DNA of 64,000 nucleotides from Streptomyces hiroshimensis. GTDB lineage: Bacteria > Actinomycetota > Actinomycetes > Streptomycetales > Streptomycetaceae. Position numbers and translations under genes: made by a program. Numbering within the stretch: the first letter of the stretch is position 1; each line of letters opens with the position of its first letter. Shown here piece by piece: positions 38,783-46,039 of the stretch. Location of the stretch: the NCBI RefSeq assembly GCF_014650335.1, contig NZ_BMUT01000011.1, positions 248,001 to 312,000 of the forward strand, in the 5' to 3' direction. The notes beneath the pieces were generated by a model that made no database searches, was not told the origin of the DNA, and worked only from the letters and a program-made list of their open reading frames with translations.

Positions 38783-38877
38783 TCGGACCCCTTCTGACGG
38801 GCCCACTCCCCGCAATCCCCGCGCCCGGCTCCCCGCCGGGCGCGGGCTCCGCACCCCTTCCAGGAGCCACGACACCC

Positions 38878-39375
38878 ATGGACTTCATCCGGCGCACCAT
38901 CGACATCGCCCGCAAGAACGTCGAGGAGGGCGGCCGCCCGTTCGCGACCGTCATCGTCAAGGACGGCGAGATCCTCGCCGAGAGCCCCAACCTCGTCGCC
39001 CAGACCTCCGACCCGACCGCGCATGCCGAGATCCTCGCCATCCGCGAGGCCTGCACCAGGCTCGGCACCGAGCACCTGACCGGGACCACGATCTACGTGC
39101 TCGCCCACCCCTGCCCGATGTGCCTGGGCTCGCTCTACTACTGCAGCCCCGACGAGGTCGTCTTCCTCACTCAGCGCGATGACTACGAGCCCCACTACGT
39201 CGACGACCGCAAGTACTTCGAGCTGAACACCTTCTACGCGGAGTTCGCCAAGGACTGGAGCGAGCGGCGGCTGCCGATGCGCCACGAGGCCCGCGACGAG
39301 GCCACCGCCGTCTACCGGTTCTGGCAGGAGCGCAACGGCGGCGAACGCCGCGTGGCCGGAGCCCCCACCGCCTGA
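38878..39375 (+). CDS. CDA-fold nucleobase/nucleoside deaminase
   Basis: A 165-residue zinc deaminase of the guanine deaminase/tRNA adenosine deaminase class. H49-A-E51 and P78-C79-P-M-C82 supply the zinc ligands and proton shuttle. ATG at 38878 follows AGGAG; the start is 95 bp after cynS and on the same strand. Released ammonia or a cyanate-yielding heterocycle would fit the neighbourhood, but the substrate is not evident. The C-terminal part (KYFELNTFYAEFAKDWSERR) differs from canonical guanine deaminases. Confidence 0.85.
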   Translation: MDFIRRTIDIARKNVEEGGRPFATVIVKDGEILAESPNLVAQTSDPTAHAEILAIREACTRLGTEHLTGTTIYVLAHPCPMCLGSLYYCSPDEVVFLTQRDDYEPHYVDDRKYFELNTFYAEFAKDWSERRLPMRHEARDEATAVYRFWQERNGGERRVAGAPTA

Positions 39376-39397
39376 CGGCGGCGGCCGGGACGGCCCG

Positions 39398-40696
39398 TCA
39401 GCGCGCCGCCTTCTCCTCCGCGGCGCGCACCGGCCCGGCGGGCTTCTCCACCGTCACCCGCTCCTCCGCCGCCGCAGGCTCCCGGCGGCGCCCGTTCAGC
39501 ACCACCGTCGCCAGCACGCCGGCCAGCAGACCCCAGAAGGTCGAGCCGATGCCGGCCAGGGTGATCCCCGACGCGGTGGCCAGGAAGGTGACGACGGCCG
39601 CCTCGCGCATGCGCGCGTCCGCGAGGGCGGCCGTCAGGGAGCCGCCGATCGTGCCGAGGAGGCCGAGCCCGGCGATGCCCATGACGAGGGAGCCCGGCAT
39701 GGCGGTCAGCAGCCAGCCCACGACACCGCCGAAGAGGCCCACCGTGATGTAGAACAGACCCGCCCACACGGAGGCCAGGTAGCGCCTGCGGGGGTCGCGG
39801 TGGGCGGCCTCGCCGGTGCAGATCGCCGCGGTGATCGCGGCCAGGTTCAGGCCGAAGCAGCCGAACGGGGCCAGCACGGCGTTGACGATCCCGGTCCAGG
39901 TGAGCAGCGGCGAGACCGGCGTACGGTAGCCCGCGCCGCGCAGCACCGCCACGCCCGGCAGGTTCTGCGAGGCCATGGTCACCACGAACAGCGGCAGGCC
40001 GACGCCGATCAGCACCTGCCAGGAGAACTCCGGGCGTACGAAGACCGGTTCGGCGAGCGCCACGTGCAGCCCCTGCAGGTGCCACGAGCCGCGGAACAGG
40101 CTCACCACGACCCCGACGGCCAGCGCGCCGATGACCGCGTACCGCGGCAGCCACCGCTTGCAGGCCAGGTAGACCGCGAACATCGGGAACACCACGGCGA
40201 AGTCCTGCTGCATCTTCGTGAACAGCCCGGTGCCGAACTGCACGAGCACGCCCGCCAGGAGCGCCGACGCCAGCGGCACCGGGATCCTGTCCATGACGCG
40301 CTCGAACCAGCCGGTCGCACCGCTGACGATCACCAGGGCCGCCGAGAGGAGGAACGCACCGACGGCCTCGGCCATCGACACCCCGTGCAGGCCGGTCGCC
40401 AGCAGGGCCGCACCGGGCGTGGACCATGCCGTGACGACCGGCGCCCGGTAGCGCAGCGACAGCCCGGCGCAGGTGACCCCCATGCCGATGCCCAGGGCGA
40501 ACATCCAGGACGTCAGCTGCGCCGGGGTGGCCCCGGCCGCCTTCGCCGCCGTGACGACGATGGCCACGGAGCTGGTGATGCCGATGAGCACGGCGAGGAA
40601 GCCCGCCGTGACCGCGTCGGCGGGAGCTGCGGAACGTATGCGCTGCGTGAGCCGGATGATTCGGTGGGAGGGCACGCGTGCGAGTCCACTACACAT
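39398..40696 (-). CDS. benE: BenE-type benzoate/proton symporter-like permease
   Basis: A ~432-residue, 12-helix transporter of the BenE family: TAGFLAVLIGITSSVAIVV, WSTPGAALLAT, PLFVVTMASQNLPGVAVLR and FGCFGLNLAAITAAICTGEA are the usual blocks. The start is unsure (TTG 40711, ATG 40696 or GTG 40675). It lies 57 bp downstream of the histidine kinase gene on the same strand and may be in that operon. It ends 22 bp from the convergent deaminase gene. The substrate may be benzoate, or a purine or cyanate-related compound given the neighbours. Confidence 0.88.
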   Translation of the reverse strand: MCSGLARVPSHRIIRLTQRIRSAAPADAVTAGFLAVLIGITSSVAIVVTAAKAAGATPAQLTSWMFALGIGMGVTCAGLSLRYRAPVVTAWSTPGAALLATGLHGVSMAEAVGAFLLSAALVIVSGATGWFERVMDRIPVPLASALLAGVLVQFGTGLFTKMQQDFAVVFPMFAVYLACKRWLPRYAVIGALAVGVVVSLFRGSWHLQGLHVALAEPVFVRPEFSWQVLIGVGLPLFVVTMASQNLPGVAVLRGAGYRTPVSPLLTWTGIVNAVLAPFGCFGLNLAAITAAICTGEAAHRDPRRRYLASVWAGLFYITVGLFGGVVGWLLTAMPGSLVMGIAGLGLLGTIGGSLTAALADARMREAAVVTFLATASGITLAGIGSTFWGLLAGVLATVVLNGRRREPAAAEERVTVEKPAGPVRAAEEKAAR

Positions 40697-40753
40697 GTTG
40701 ATCTTCGTCAACCGACTTGTCGGCGCAGGCCGGTGGGGTGCTCGGTGCCCCGT

Positions 40754-41863
40754 CTACCGGGCCGCCGGCAGGACCACCTCGAAGCGGCAGCCGCCGGGGA
40801 CGTTGCACACCGCCGCGCGGCCCGCGTGCGCCTCCACGATGCCGCGGACGATGGCCAGGCCCAGCCCCGCGCCGCCCGGGGGCGTACGGGCCTCGGTGCC
40901 GCGCCAGCCCGTGTCGAAGACCCGCGGGAGGTCCTCCTCGGGGATGCCGCCGCAGCCGTCCGTCACGGACAGCACGACCGTGTCCGCCTCCCGGCGCGCG
41001 GCGACCGCGACCGTGCCGTCGGCGGGCGTGCGGCGGATGGCGTTGACGAGGAGGTTGCCCAGGACGCGCGTCATCTCCTTGCCGTCGACCTCGACCGGCA
41101 CGGCCTCGACGCCGTCCCCCGTCAGCCGGACGCCGTGCTCGCGGGCCAGCGGCCCCACCCCGGCCAGGGCGTCGTCCACCAGGTCGTCCACCGACATCCG
41201 GCTCGGGTGCAGCGGCAGCGCGCCCGCGTGGATGCGGGAGAGCTCGAAGAGGTCGCCGACCATGGTGTCGAGGCGCTCGACCTCCGTGCGCATCCGGCGG
41301 AGGTAGCGCGGGGGATCCTCCGCCACGCCGTCCTCCAGGGCCTCGGACATCGCCCGCAGCCCGGCCAGCGGGGTCCGCAGGTCGTGCGAGATCCAGGCCA
41401 CCAGCTCGCGCCGCGAGGCCTCCAGCGCCTGCTCCCGCTCCCGCGAGCGGGCGAGCTTCCCGCTCGTCGCGGCCAGCTCGCGCCCCAGCGCGGCGAGTTC
41501 GGCCGTGGCGCCGCCGCCCGGGGCCGCGAAGCTGCCCTCGTCCCCGAAGGAGCGGGCGGCGCGCGTCAGGGCGTTGCTGTGCGCCACCACCCAGCGCCCC
41601 AGCAGCAGGGCGGTGGCGAGGGAGACCACGGCGGCCATCGCGCAGACCGTCGTGACGACCGTCAGGTCGTGCGAGGAGAGGAACATCGCCCGGGCCACGG
41701 CGAGCGTCCCGGCCAGCATCGCGAGGACCGAGACGACGGCCACCACCGTGAGGGAGACCGCCACCGAGCGGTGGCGCAGGGCCCGCAGGGCGAGCGCGCC
41801 CAGCAGCCCGGCGGCGGCCGCGCCGAGGAACGCGTACAGGGCGATCAGGAGGACGTCACGCAC
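40754..41863 (-). CDS. Sensor histidine kinase
   Basis: A 369-residue two-component kinase. Two or three hydrophobic helices (residues ~5-25, 35-58 and 68-90) with almost no extracellular loop, a HAMP-like linker, HisKA with WISHDLRTPLAG (phospho-His160), and HATPase_c with N-box NLLVNAIRR, VTDGCGGI and GAGLGLAIV. GTG start at 41863 overlaps the response regulator gene by 8 bp, so the two are co-translated. The small sensor part suggests it senses the membrane or a partner protein, possibly the BenE-like permease downstream. Confidence 0.93.
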   Translation of the reverse strand: MRDVLLIALYAFLGAAAAGLLGALALRALRHRSVAVSLTVVAVVSVLAMLAGTLAVARAMFLSSHDLTVVTTVCAMAAVVSLATALLLGRWVVAHSNALTRAARSFGDEGSFAAPGGGATAELAALGRELAATSGKLARSREREQALEASRRELVAWISHDLRTPLAGLRAMSEALEDGVAEDPPRYLRRMRTEVERLDTMVGDLFELSRIHAGALPLHPSRMSVDDLVDDALAGVGPLAREHGVRLTGDGVEAVPVEVDGKEMTRVLGNLLVNAIRRTPADGTVAVAARREADTVVLSVTDGCGGIPEEDLPRVFDTGWRGTEARTPPGGAGLGLAIVRGIVEAHAGRAAVCNVPGGCRFEVVLPAAR

Positions 41864-42632
41864 GGTCCGCCCCTTCGCCGCGCACGCCCGGTCCCTGCGG
41901 AGGCTGCGCGGGCCCCTGCGGAAGCTGCGCGCCGTCCGCCTCGAAGCGGTAGCCGACGCCCCACACCGTCCGGATCAGCTGCGGCCGGGCCGGGTCGTCC
42001 TCGACCTTGCCGCGCAGCCGGCGCACGTGCACGGTCACCGTCGACAGGTCGCCGAACTCCCAGCCCCACACCTCGTGCATCAGCTCCTCCCGCGAACAGG
42101 CCCGCCCCGGGTGGCGCAGCAGGAAGGACAGCAGGTCGAACTCGCGCAGGGTGAGGGCGAGCTCGGCGCCGTCCTTGGTGGCGCGCCGGGCGGCCGGATC
42201 GAGTACGAGGCCGGCCGCGCGCAGCAGGGGCGCCGGGCGGGGGTCCGAGGAGCGGGCGTGCGCGCGGCGCAGGACGGACGCGACGCGCAGCACCAGCTCG
42301 CGGGGGCTGAACGGCTTGGTGACGTAGTCGTCCGCGCCCACCTCCAGACCGAGGATCCGGTCCTCCTCGTCGCCGCGCGCGGTGAGCATGATCACCGGGA
42401 CGGGGCCGTCCGCGCGGAGGCGGCGGCAGACCTCCAGGCCGTCCATGCCCGGGAGCATCAGGTCGAGGACGACGAGGTCGGGCCGGACCGCCGCGGCCAG
42501 TTCCAGTGCGCGGGGGCCGTCCGCGGCCCGGTCGACGGTGAAGCCGGCGCGGTCGAGGTAGCCGGCGACGACCTCGGCGACGGTCGGGTCGTCGTCCACG
42601 ACCAGGATGCGGGAAGGCGGGGTGTGCTGCAT
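41856..42632 (-). CDS. OmpR/PhoB-type response regulator
   Basis: A 258-residue regulator. The receiver domain (residues 8-125) has the acidic pair DDD at 13-15, phospho-acceptor D57 (VVLDLMLPG), T86-type MLTARG and K of VTKPF. The C-terminal winged helix (~145-235) ends VWGVGYRFE. A Gln/Pro tail follows. ATG at 42632 is chosen as the first methionine before the receiver; the frame continues far upstream without sense. It is first in an operon with its kinase and probably the permease. Confidence 0.93.
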   Translation of the reverse strand: MQHTPPSRILVVDDDPTVAEVVAGYLDRAGFTVDRAADGPRALELAAAVRPDLVVLDLMLPGMDGLEVCRRLRADGPVPVIMLTARGDEEDRILGLEVGADDYVTKPFSPRELVLRVASVLRRAHARSSDPRPAPLLRAAGLVLDPAARRATKDGAELALTLREFDLLSFLLRHPGRACSREELMHEVWGWEFGDLSTVTVHVRRLRGKVEDDPARPQLIRTVWGVGYRFEADGAQLPQGPAQPPQGPGVRGEGADRA

Positions 42633-42834
42633 ACGGCAAGCCTCGCACCGCCCGGTGCGGAGCGCTTCGCGGGTCCGTGCCCGCCGGTGCCGGCGCCCTC
42701 GCCCATCGCGCTTATCACACTTCGAGCGCGGTGTCTGGTGCCTTCGGCCCGGTTGTCCGATGGTGAAGGCAACTACGGCTGGTCCACCGGCATTTGACGC
42801 TGCCCGGCATGCGCCGCAGGCAGGAAGGGGGGTC

Positions 42835-42921
42835 ATGAACTGTCCCGAATGTGGCGCGTCGACCATCAACGGTCCTGACGGGAAGTCCTCGTGTTCACAG
42901 TGTTCATGGCAGTCTGGGTGA
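42835..42921 (+). CDS. 28-residue zinc-ribbon microprotein
   Basis: A tiny frame: ATG at 42835 preceded by AGGAAGGGGGG, coding a protein with CPECG at residues 3-7 and CSQC at 20-23, enough for one treble-clef or ribbon zinc site. It ends one base before the start of the next gene, which also codes a small zinc ribbon, so the two are probably translated together. The strong ribosome site is the main argument that it is real. Function unknown. Confidence 0.55.
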   Translation: MNCPECGASTINGPDGKSSCSQCSWQSG

Positions 42922-42922
42922 C

Positions 42923-43171
42923 ATGGAAGAGCAGGCATGGCGCTCACACGCCGCACCCGGCGAGCCCTACTACACCACCAACACCTGTAGCGGCTGCGGA
43001 TCCGTCGTCCTGGGGGTACACGGCAGGTGGACGTGTGCCTCGTGCGGGACCTGCAGCCCGTACCAGGAACCTCCCGAGGGCTGGGCCTCGGAGATCGTTC
43101 CGGAAGGGAAGGGCGGCAACGGCAACGGCGCCGGCGGCCAGGCCTGCGACGATCCCCAGGGCAGACGGTAA
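42923..43171 (+). CDS. 82-residue zinc-ribbon protein
   Basis: ATG at 42923, one base after the stop of the 28-residue gene. Residues ~23-45 hold CSGCG and CASCGTC, two CxxC pairs 12 residues apart, the pattern of a zinc ribbon. The last 25 residues are Gly/Asn-rich and run into tandem DNA repeats, so the C-terminus may be variable. No family assigned. Translational coupling to the upstream microprotein suggests that both bind the same partner. Confidence 0.6.
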   Translation: MEEQAWRSHAAPGEPYYTTNTCSGCGSVVLGVHGRWTCASCGTCSPYQEPPEGWASEIVPEGKGGNGNGAGGQACDDPQGRR

Positions 43172-43248
43172 GGCCTGTCCCCGGGGCAGACGGTAAGGCC
43201 GTCCCCGGGCCGGACGGCAGGGCGATTCCCGGGGCGGACGGTGAGGCG
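43154..43248. repeat. Four ~24-25-bp tandem repeats
   Basis: Units begin CCCC(G/A)GGGC and contain GACGGTAAGGC or a close variant; copies 1 and 2 are nearly identical, 3 and 4 diverged. They start in the last codons of the 82-residue gene and fill the gap to plsC. There are no unique spacers, so this is a minisatellite, not a CRISPR array. The units hold short self-complementary runs and may double as a terminator. Confidence 0.85.
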
Positions 43249-43270
43249 CGAAGAAGCGGGCCCGGCGGCT

Positions 43271-43939
43271 TCAGGCCGCCGGGCTTGCCGGTTCTCCGAT
43301 GCGTGCGGCCGCCGTGCGCCAGGCGCCGGTCACCGCCTCGTGGGCGCGCGCCGTGGCCGCAGCCCGGTCGCCGGCCAGCCGGAGCGGGGCGCCGATGTGG
43401 ACGTGCAGGGGCGGCCGGCGCACGGGCGCGGTGAGCAGTCCGGCCAGCTGCCGGGTCCGGCTGCCGGAGCAGATGCGGCGCGCTCCCGCCTGGCCGAGGG
43501 GCACGACGGGCGCCCCGGTGGCGAGGGCGAGGTGGGCGAGCCCGCCGCGGAAGGGGCGGGGCGCCGCCTCGCCGGAGTCCCTGCGCCGGGGTATGGCGCC
43601 TTCGCCGTAGATGAGCACGACGCGGCCGCCGGCCAGCGCGGCCTCGGCCCCGTCGAGGGCCGCGGCCGCCCGCGGGTCGCCGCGGTGGACGGGGACGTAC
43701 CCCTCCCGGGTGAGCAGCCGCCCGAGCAGCGGGATCCGCCACAGGCCGGCGGCCGCCAGGGCGACGGGGGACACCCCCAGCCGGTGGAGGGCGGCGAGCA
43801 CGACCGCCGGGTCGGCCAGCGAGGTGTGGTTCGCCGCGACGATGCTGCCGGGCGCGGGCCCGGCTCCGGCGGCGTCGTCGGTCGTCACCGTCAGCCGCCC
43901 GGCCGCGGGCAGCACGGCGGAGGCTATGCGGCCGAGCAC
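43271..43939 (-). CDS. PlsC-like 1-acyl-glycerol-3-phosphate acyltransferase
   Basis: A 222-residue acyltransferase of the PlsC/LPLAT fold. Motif I is ANHTSLADP (HxxxxD), motif II-III are represented by VPVHRGDP and YGEGAIPR, motif IV by APVVPLGQ. It would acylate lysophosphatidate or a related acceptor at the membrane. GTG at 43939, 4 bp after the AIM24 stop codon on the same strand, so the two form a transcription unit. The enzyme is slightly shorter than typical and its true substrate is unknown. Confidence 0.85.
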   Translation of the reverse strand: MLGRIASAVLPAAGRLTVTTDDAAGAGPAPGSIVAANHTSLADPAVVLAALHRLGVSPVALAAAGLWRIPLLGRLLTREGYVPVHRGDPRAAAALDGAEAALAGGRVVLIYGEGAIPRRRDSGEAAPRPFRGGLAHLALATGAPVVPLGQAGARRICSGSRTRQLAGLLTAPVRRPPLHVHIGAPLRLAGDRAAATARAHEAVTGAWRTAAARIGEPASPAA

Positions 43940-43943
43940 GGGG

Positions 43944-44627
43944 TCAGCCGTTCTGCTGGTGCGGCTTGGCCTCGCTCGGCCGGACGATCACGAAGCCCTC
44001 TCCCTCCAGCTTGAGCTGGACGGCCTCGCCCGAGCCCCCGCGCAGCATCGAGCCGAGGCTCTGGGAGCGGTGCAGCGAGGTGCGCAGGGAGGCGGACCAG
44101 CCGACGACGGCGTCGGTGTCCACGTAGACCGGGGACTGTGCGGAGACGGGGATGACGATGGGGTTGCCCTCGCATATGACGCCGAGCTTCCCGTGGCCGC
44201 TGAAGACGGAGTTGAAGAGCCCGCCGCCCGTCATGCCCGCGCCCTTCACGGTCTGGATCTCGTAGGAGAGGGTCGGGTCGAAGCACAGGACGTTGCGGCC
44301 GTTGACCGTGAGGCTCTCGCCGGGGGCGATGTCGACGATGAAGCAGTTGGCGGCCTCGTGTGCGAACCACACCTCGCCGCGGCCCCGCACGGCCATCAGC
44401 GCCAGGCCCTCGCCGGTCACGGCGCGCTTGAGGAACTTGCCCACGCCCTGGCCGAGCTTCTCGAACTGCAGGTCGCCGCGGAAGGCGACCATGGATCCCT
44501 GGCGCGCGTAGCACTCCCCCTCGACGGCGTAGACGATGGACTTGGCGTTGTGGACGGCCATGCCCGGCGCGGCGGCGGGCTTGGCCATGTTCTGCTGGGC
44601 GAAGAGGTCACTGTGCATGACGTGCAT
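43944..44627 (-). CDS. AIM24-family protein
   Basis: A 227-residue beta-sandwich protein of the AIM24 family (tryptophan RNA-binding attenuator-like fold). Typical stretches: EGECYARQGSMVAFRG, EVWFAHEAANCFIVDIAPGE, GLFNSVFSGHGKLGVICEGNPIVI. ATG at 44627 (ATG 44618 possible). The 4-bp gap to plsC implies co-expression. Bacterial AIM24 proteins have no settled role; a membrane or stress role is plausible from the pairing. Confidence 0.88.
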   Translation of the reverse strand: MHVMHSDLFAQQNMAKPAAAPGMAVHNAKSIVYAVEGECYARQGSMVAFRGDLQFEKLGQGVGKFLKRAVTGEGLALMAVRGRGEVWFAHEAANCFIVDIAPGESLTVNGRNVLCFDPTLSYEIQTVKGAGMTGGGLFNSVFSGHGKLGVICEGNPIVIPVSAQSPVYVDTDAVVGWSASLRTSLHRSQSLGSMLRGGSGEAVQLKLEGEGFVIVRPSEAKPHQQNG

Positions 44628-44707
44628 GATCACCCATATGGCGGATGGGCGGCAACGGCGCGAGCCGGGGCGGCCGCGGCGCGCCGGGCGGCGTGCGGCG
44701 TGCGAAG

Positions 44708-44737
44708 GCAGGGCCGCCCCCGGGAGGGCGGCCCTGC
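44708..44737. terminator. Hairpin terminator upstream of AIM24
   Basis: Perfect 12-bp stem GCAGGGCCGCCC (44708-44719) with GGGCGGCCCTGC (44726-44737) and a 6-nt loop. It lies 22 bp past the stop of the small secreted gene on the minus strand. Confidence 0.75.
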
Positions 44738-44758
44738 AGGGTGACCGGCCGCGCCGCG

Positions 44759-44989
44759 TCAGTTCCGGTGGGGGCAGGCGCCGGCCCGGACGGGCCGGCA
44801 CGGATCGGCGCCCTCCGCGCTGCTGCCGGTGCCGGTGCCGGTGCCGGTGCCGGTCGTGGTCGTCGTCGCCGTGACGGTGACGGTCGTGGTGGTCGTGGTG
44901 GCGACGGCGGCTCCGGCGAGGGCGAGCGAGGCCAGGAGCAGAGCGCCGGTGCTGCGGAGGCGGGCGAGGGGGGAGGAGCGGGTGTCCAT
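44759..44989 (-). CDS. Small secreted Thr-rich protein
   Basis: A 76-residue protein with a signal peptide (basic start, LLLASLALAGAAVA) and a mature part that is almost pure Thr/Gly/Val (ATTTTTGTGTGTGTG), coded by CCGGTG and GTGGTC DNA repeats at about 44823-44905. It ends GADPCRPVRAGACPHRN with two Cys. ATG at 44989 follows GGGACA. The CHAP-like gene ends 60 bp upstream on the same strand. A cell-surface or matrix peptide is possible, but it could also be a decayed gene expanding by repeat slippage. Confidence 0.55.
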   Translation of the reverse strand: MDTRSSPLARLRSTGALLLASLALAGAAVATTTTTTVTVTATTTTTGTGTGTGTGSSAEGADPCRPVRAGACPHRN

Positions 44990-45049
44990 GGGAGTGTCCC
45001 TTCGGGAGGGTGGAGGCGGTGGAGGGCGGGGGCCGGAGAGGGCGCGGGG

Positions 45050-45808
45050 TCAGAACCGGGAGGCGAAGCCCTGGAAGACCTTGGTCCTGTCCTTCAGCGC
45101 CGGCCCGGCGCCGGTCCACTCGTAGCGCTGCCGGGCGATGCTGTCGTTGTGGTAGCCGGTGTTGCCCTCGACGGTCGTGACGCGCGTGCCGGAGACGTCG
45201 ACCACGACACCGACGTGGCCCGCGTGGTTCCGACCGGCCCACATGAGGACGTCACCGGGCTGCGGCAGCCGCCCGGCCGCGTAGGGATGCCACCGGTGGC
45301 CGGTGCCGGTGCGCCAGGCCCGGCTGCTGCCCGGGTCCGCGGGGACACCGCGGCCGTCCCACATCCTGGCGGTGAAGAAACCGCACCACTGGCGGTGGTT
45401 CGGGTTCCGGGCGAAGTCGTTGTACTCGTTCATGTTGGCGTTGCTGTTGCCCCGGCCGAGGTAGTTGGTGTCCTGGTCCGGGTGGCCCGGCCGGGACAGG
45501 TAGACGGGCCCGCCGCGCTTGAGGCGGAAGCGCTTGGGGGTGGTCAGGGCGGCGAGGGCGCGGTCGACGATCTTCTGGCGTTCGGTCGCCTCGGCGTCGG
45601 CGTCGGCGTCGGCCTCGGGGTCGGCCTCGGCCTCGGGGTCGGGGTCGGCGTCCGTGGGCGCCGGTGTGGCCCACGCGGCCGGGGCCATGGTGACGGCGGT
45701 GGGTGCGCCGTCGGCGAGGGCGGCCGTGGCGCCGGTGAGGGCGAGGGCCGGGAGTACGACGACGGTGGGGAGGACGAGGCGGCGGTTGCGGAGGCGACGG
45801 CTGTTCAT
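45050..45808 (-). CDS. Secreted CHAP/NlpC-like cysteine hydrolase
   Basis: A 252-residue exported protein. Signal peptide of ~33 residues (VVVLPALALTGATAALA), then an acidic repeat linker (DADPDPEAEADPEADADADA), then a ~170-residue domain with the CHAP-like arrangement: Cys in HRQWCGFFTARMW, His in NHAGHVGVVVDV and an Asn or Glu in VEGNTGYHND. Such domains cut peptidoglycan stem peptides or cross-bridges, but the domain is diverged and I could not name the subfamily. ATG at 45808 follows AAGGAG. Confidence 0.75.
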   Translation of the reverse strand: MNSRRLRNRRLVLPTVVVLPALALTGATAALADGAPTAVTMAPAAWATPAPTDADPDPEAEADPEADADADAEATERQKIVDRALAALTTPKRFRLKRGGPVYLSRPGHPDQDTNYLGRGNSNANMNEYNDFARNPNHRQWCGFFTARMWDGRGVPADPGSSRAWRTGTGHRWHPYAAGRLPQPGDVLMWAGRNHAGHVGVVVDVSGTRVTTVEGNTGYHNDSIARQRYEWTGAGPALKDRTKVFQGFASRF

Positions 45809-45993
45809 GAGGGCTCCTTGTCTCGGCTGAGGCCGTGTCACCGGGGGGTGGATTCATCCCTGTTGTCCCGGTACTTCGAGTCTCGGAGCGGGGCAGCGTT
45901 GCGGAATAGGGGTTTCCTGTTGCCTCGGCGGACAAGGCGGCGGGGCAACCGCCTCCCACCGGCCGTGATGCGCATGTGAGTGAAGTGCGTCCG

Positions 45994-46039
45994 GTGATCA
46001 GGCGATCAGGCGATCAGGCGATCAGGCGACAGGCGATCA
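45994..46039. repeat. 8-bp GATCAGGC tandem repeat at the WD40 gene stop
   Basis: About five units of CGATCAGG, with one partial unit, run directly into the minus-strand stop codon of the WD40 gene (TCA at 46037-46039). Every unit contains TCA, that is TGA on the coding strand. Slippage therefore cannot alter the protein much, since a stop in each register lies close by. Confidence 0.85.

Noticed and set aside
43154..43248. CRISPR-like array
   Set aside because: Units are directly adjacent without unique spacers and no cas gene is present.
43241..45979. Plus-strand frames opposite plsC, AIM24 and the CHAP gene
   Set aside because: They consist of Ala/Gly/Arg-rich shadows; the minus-strand genes have clear family motifs.
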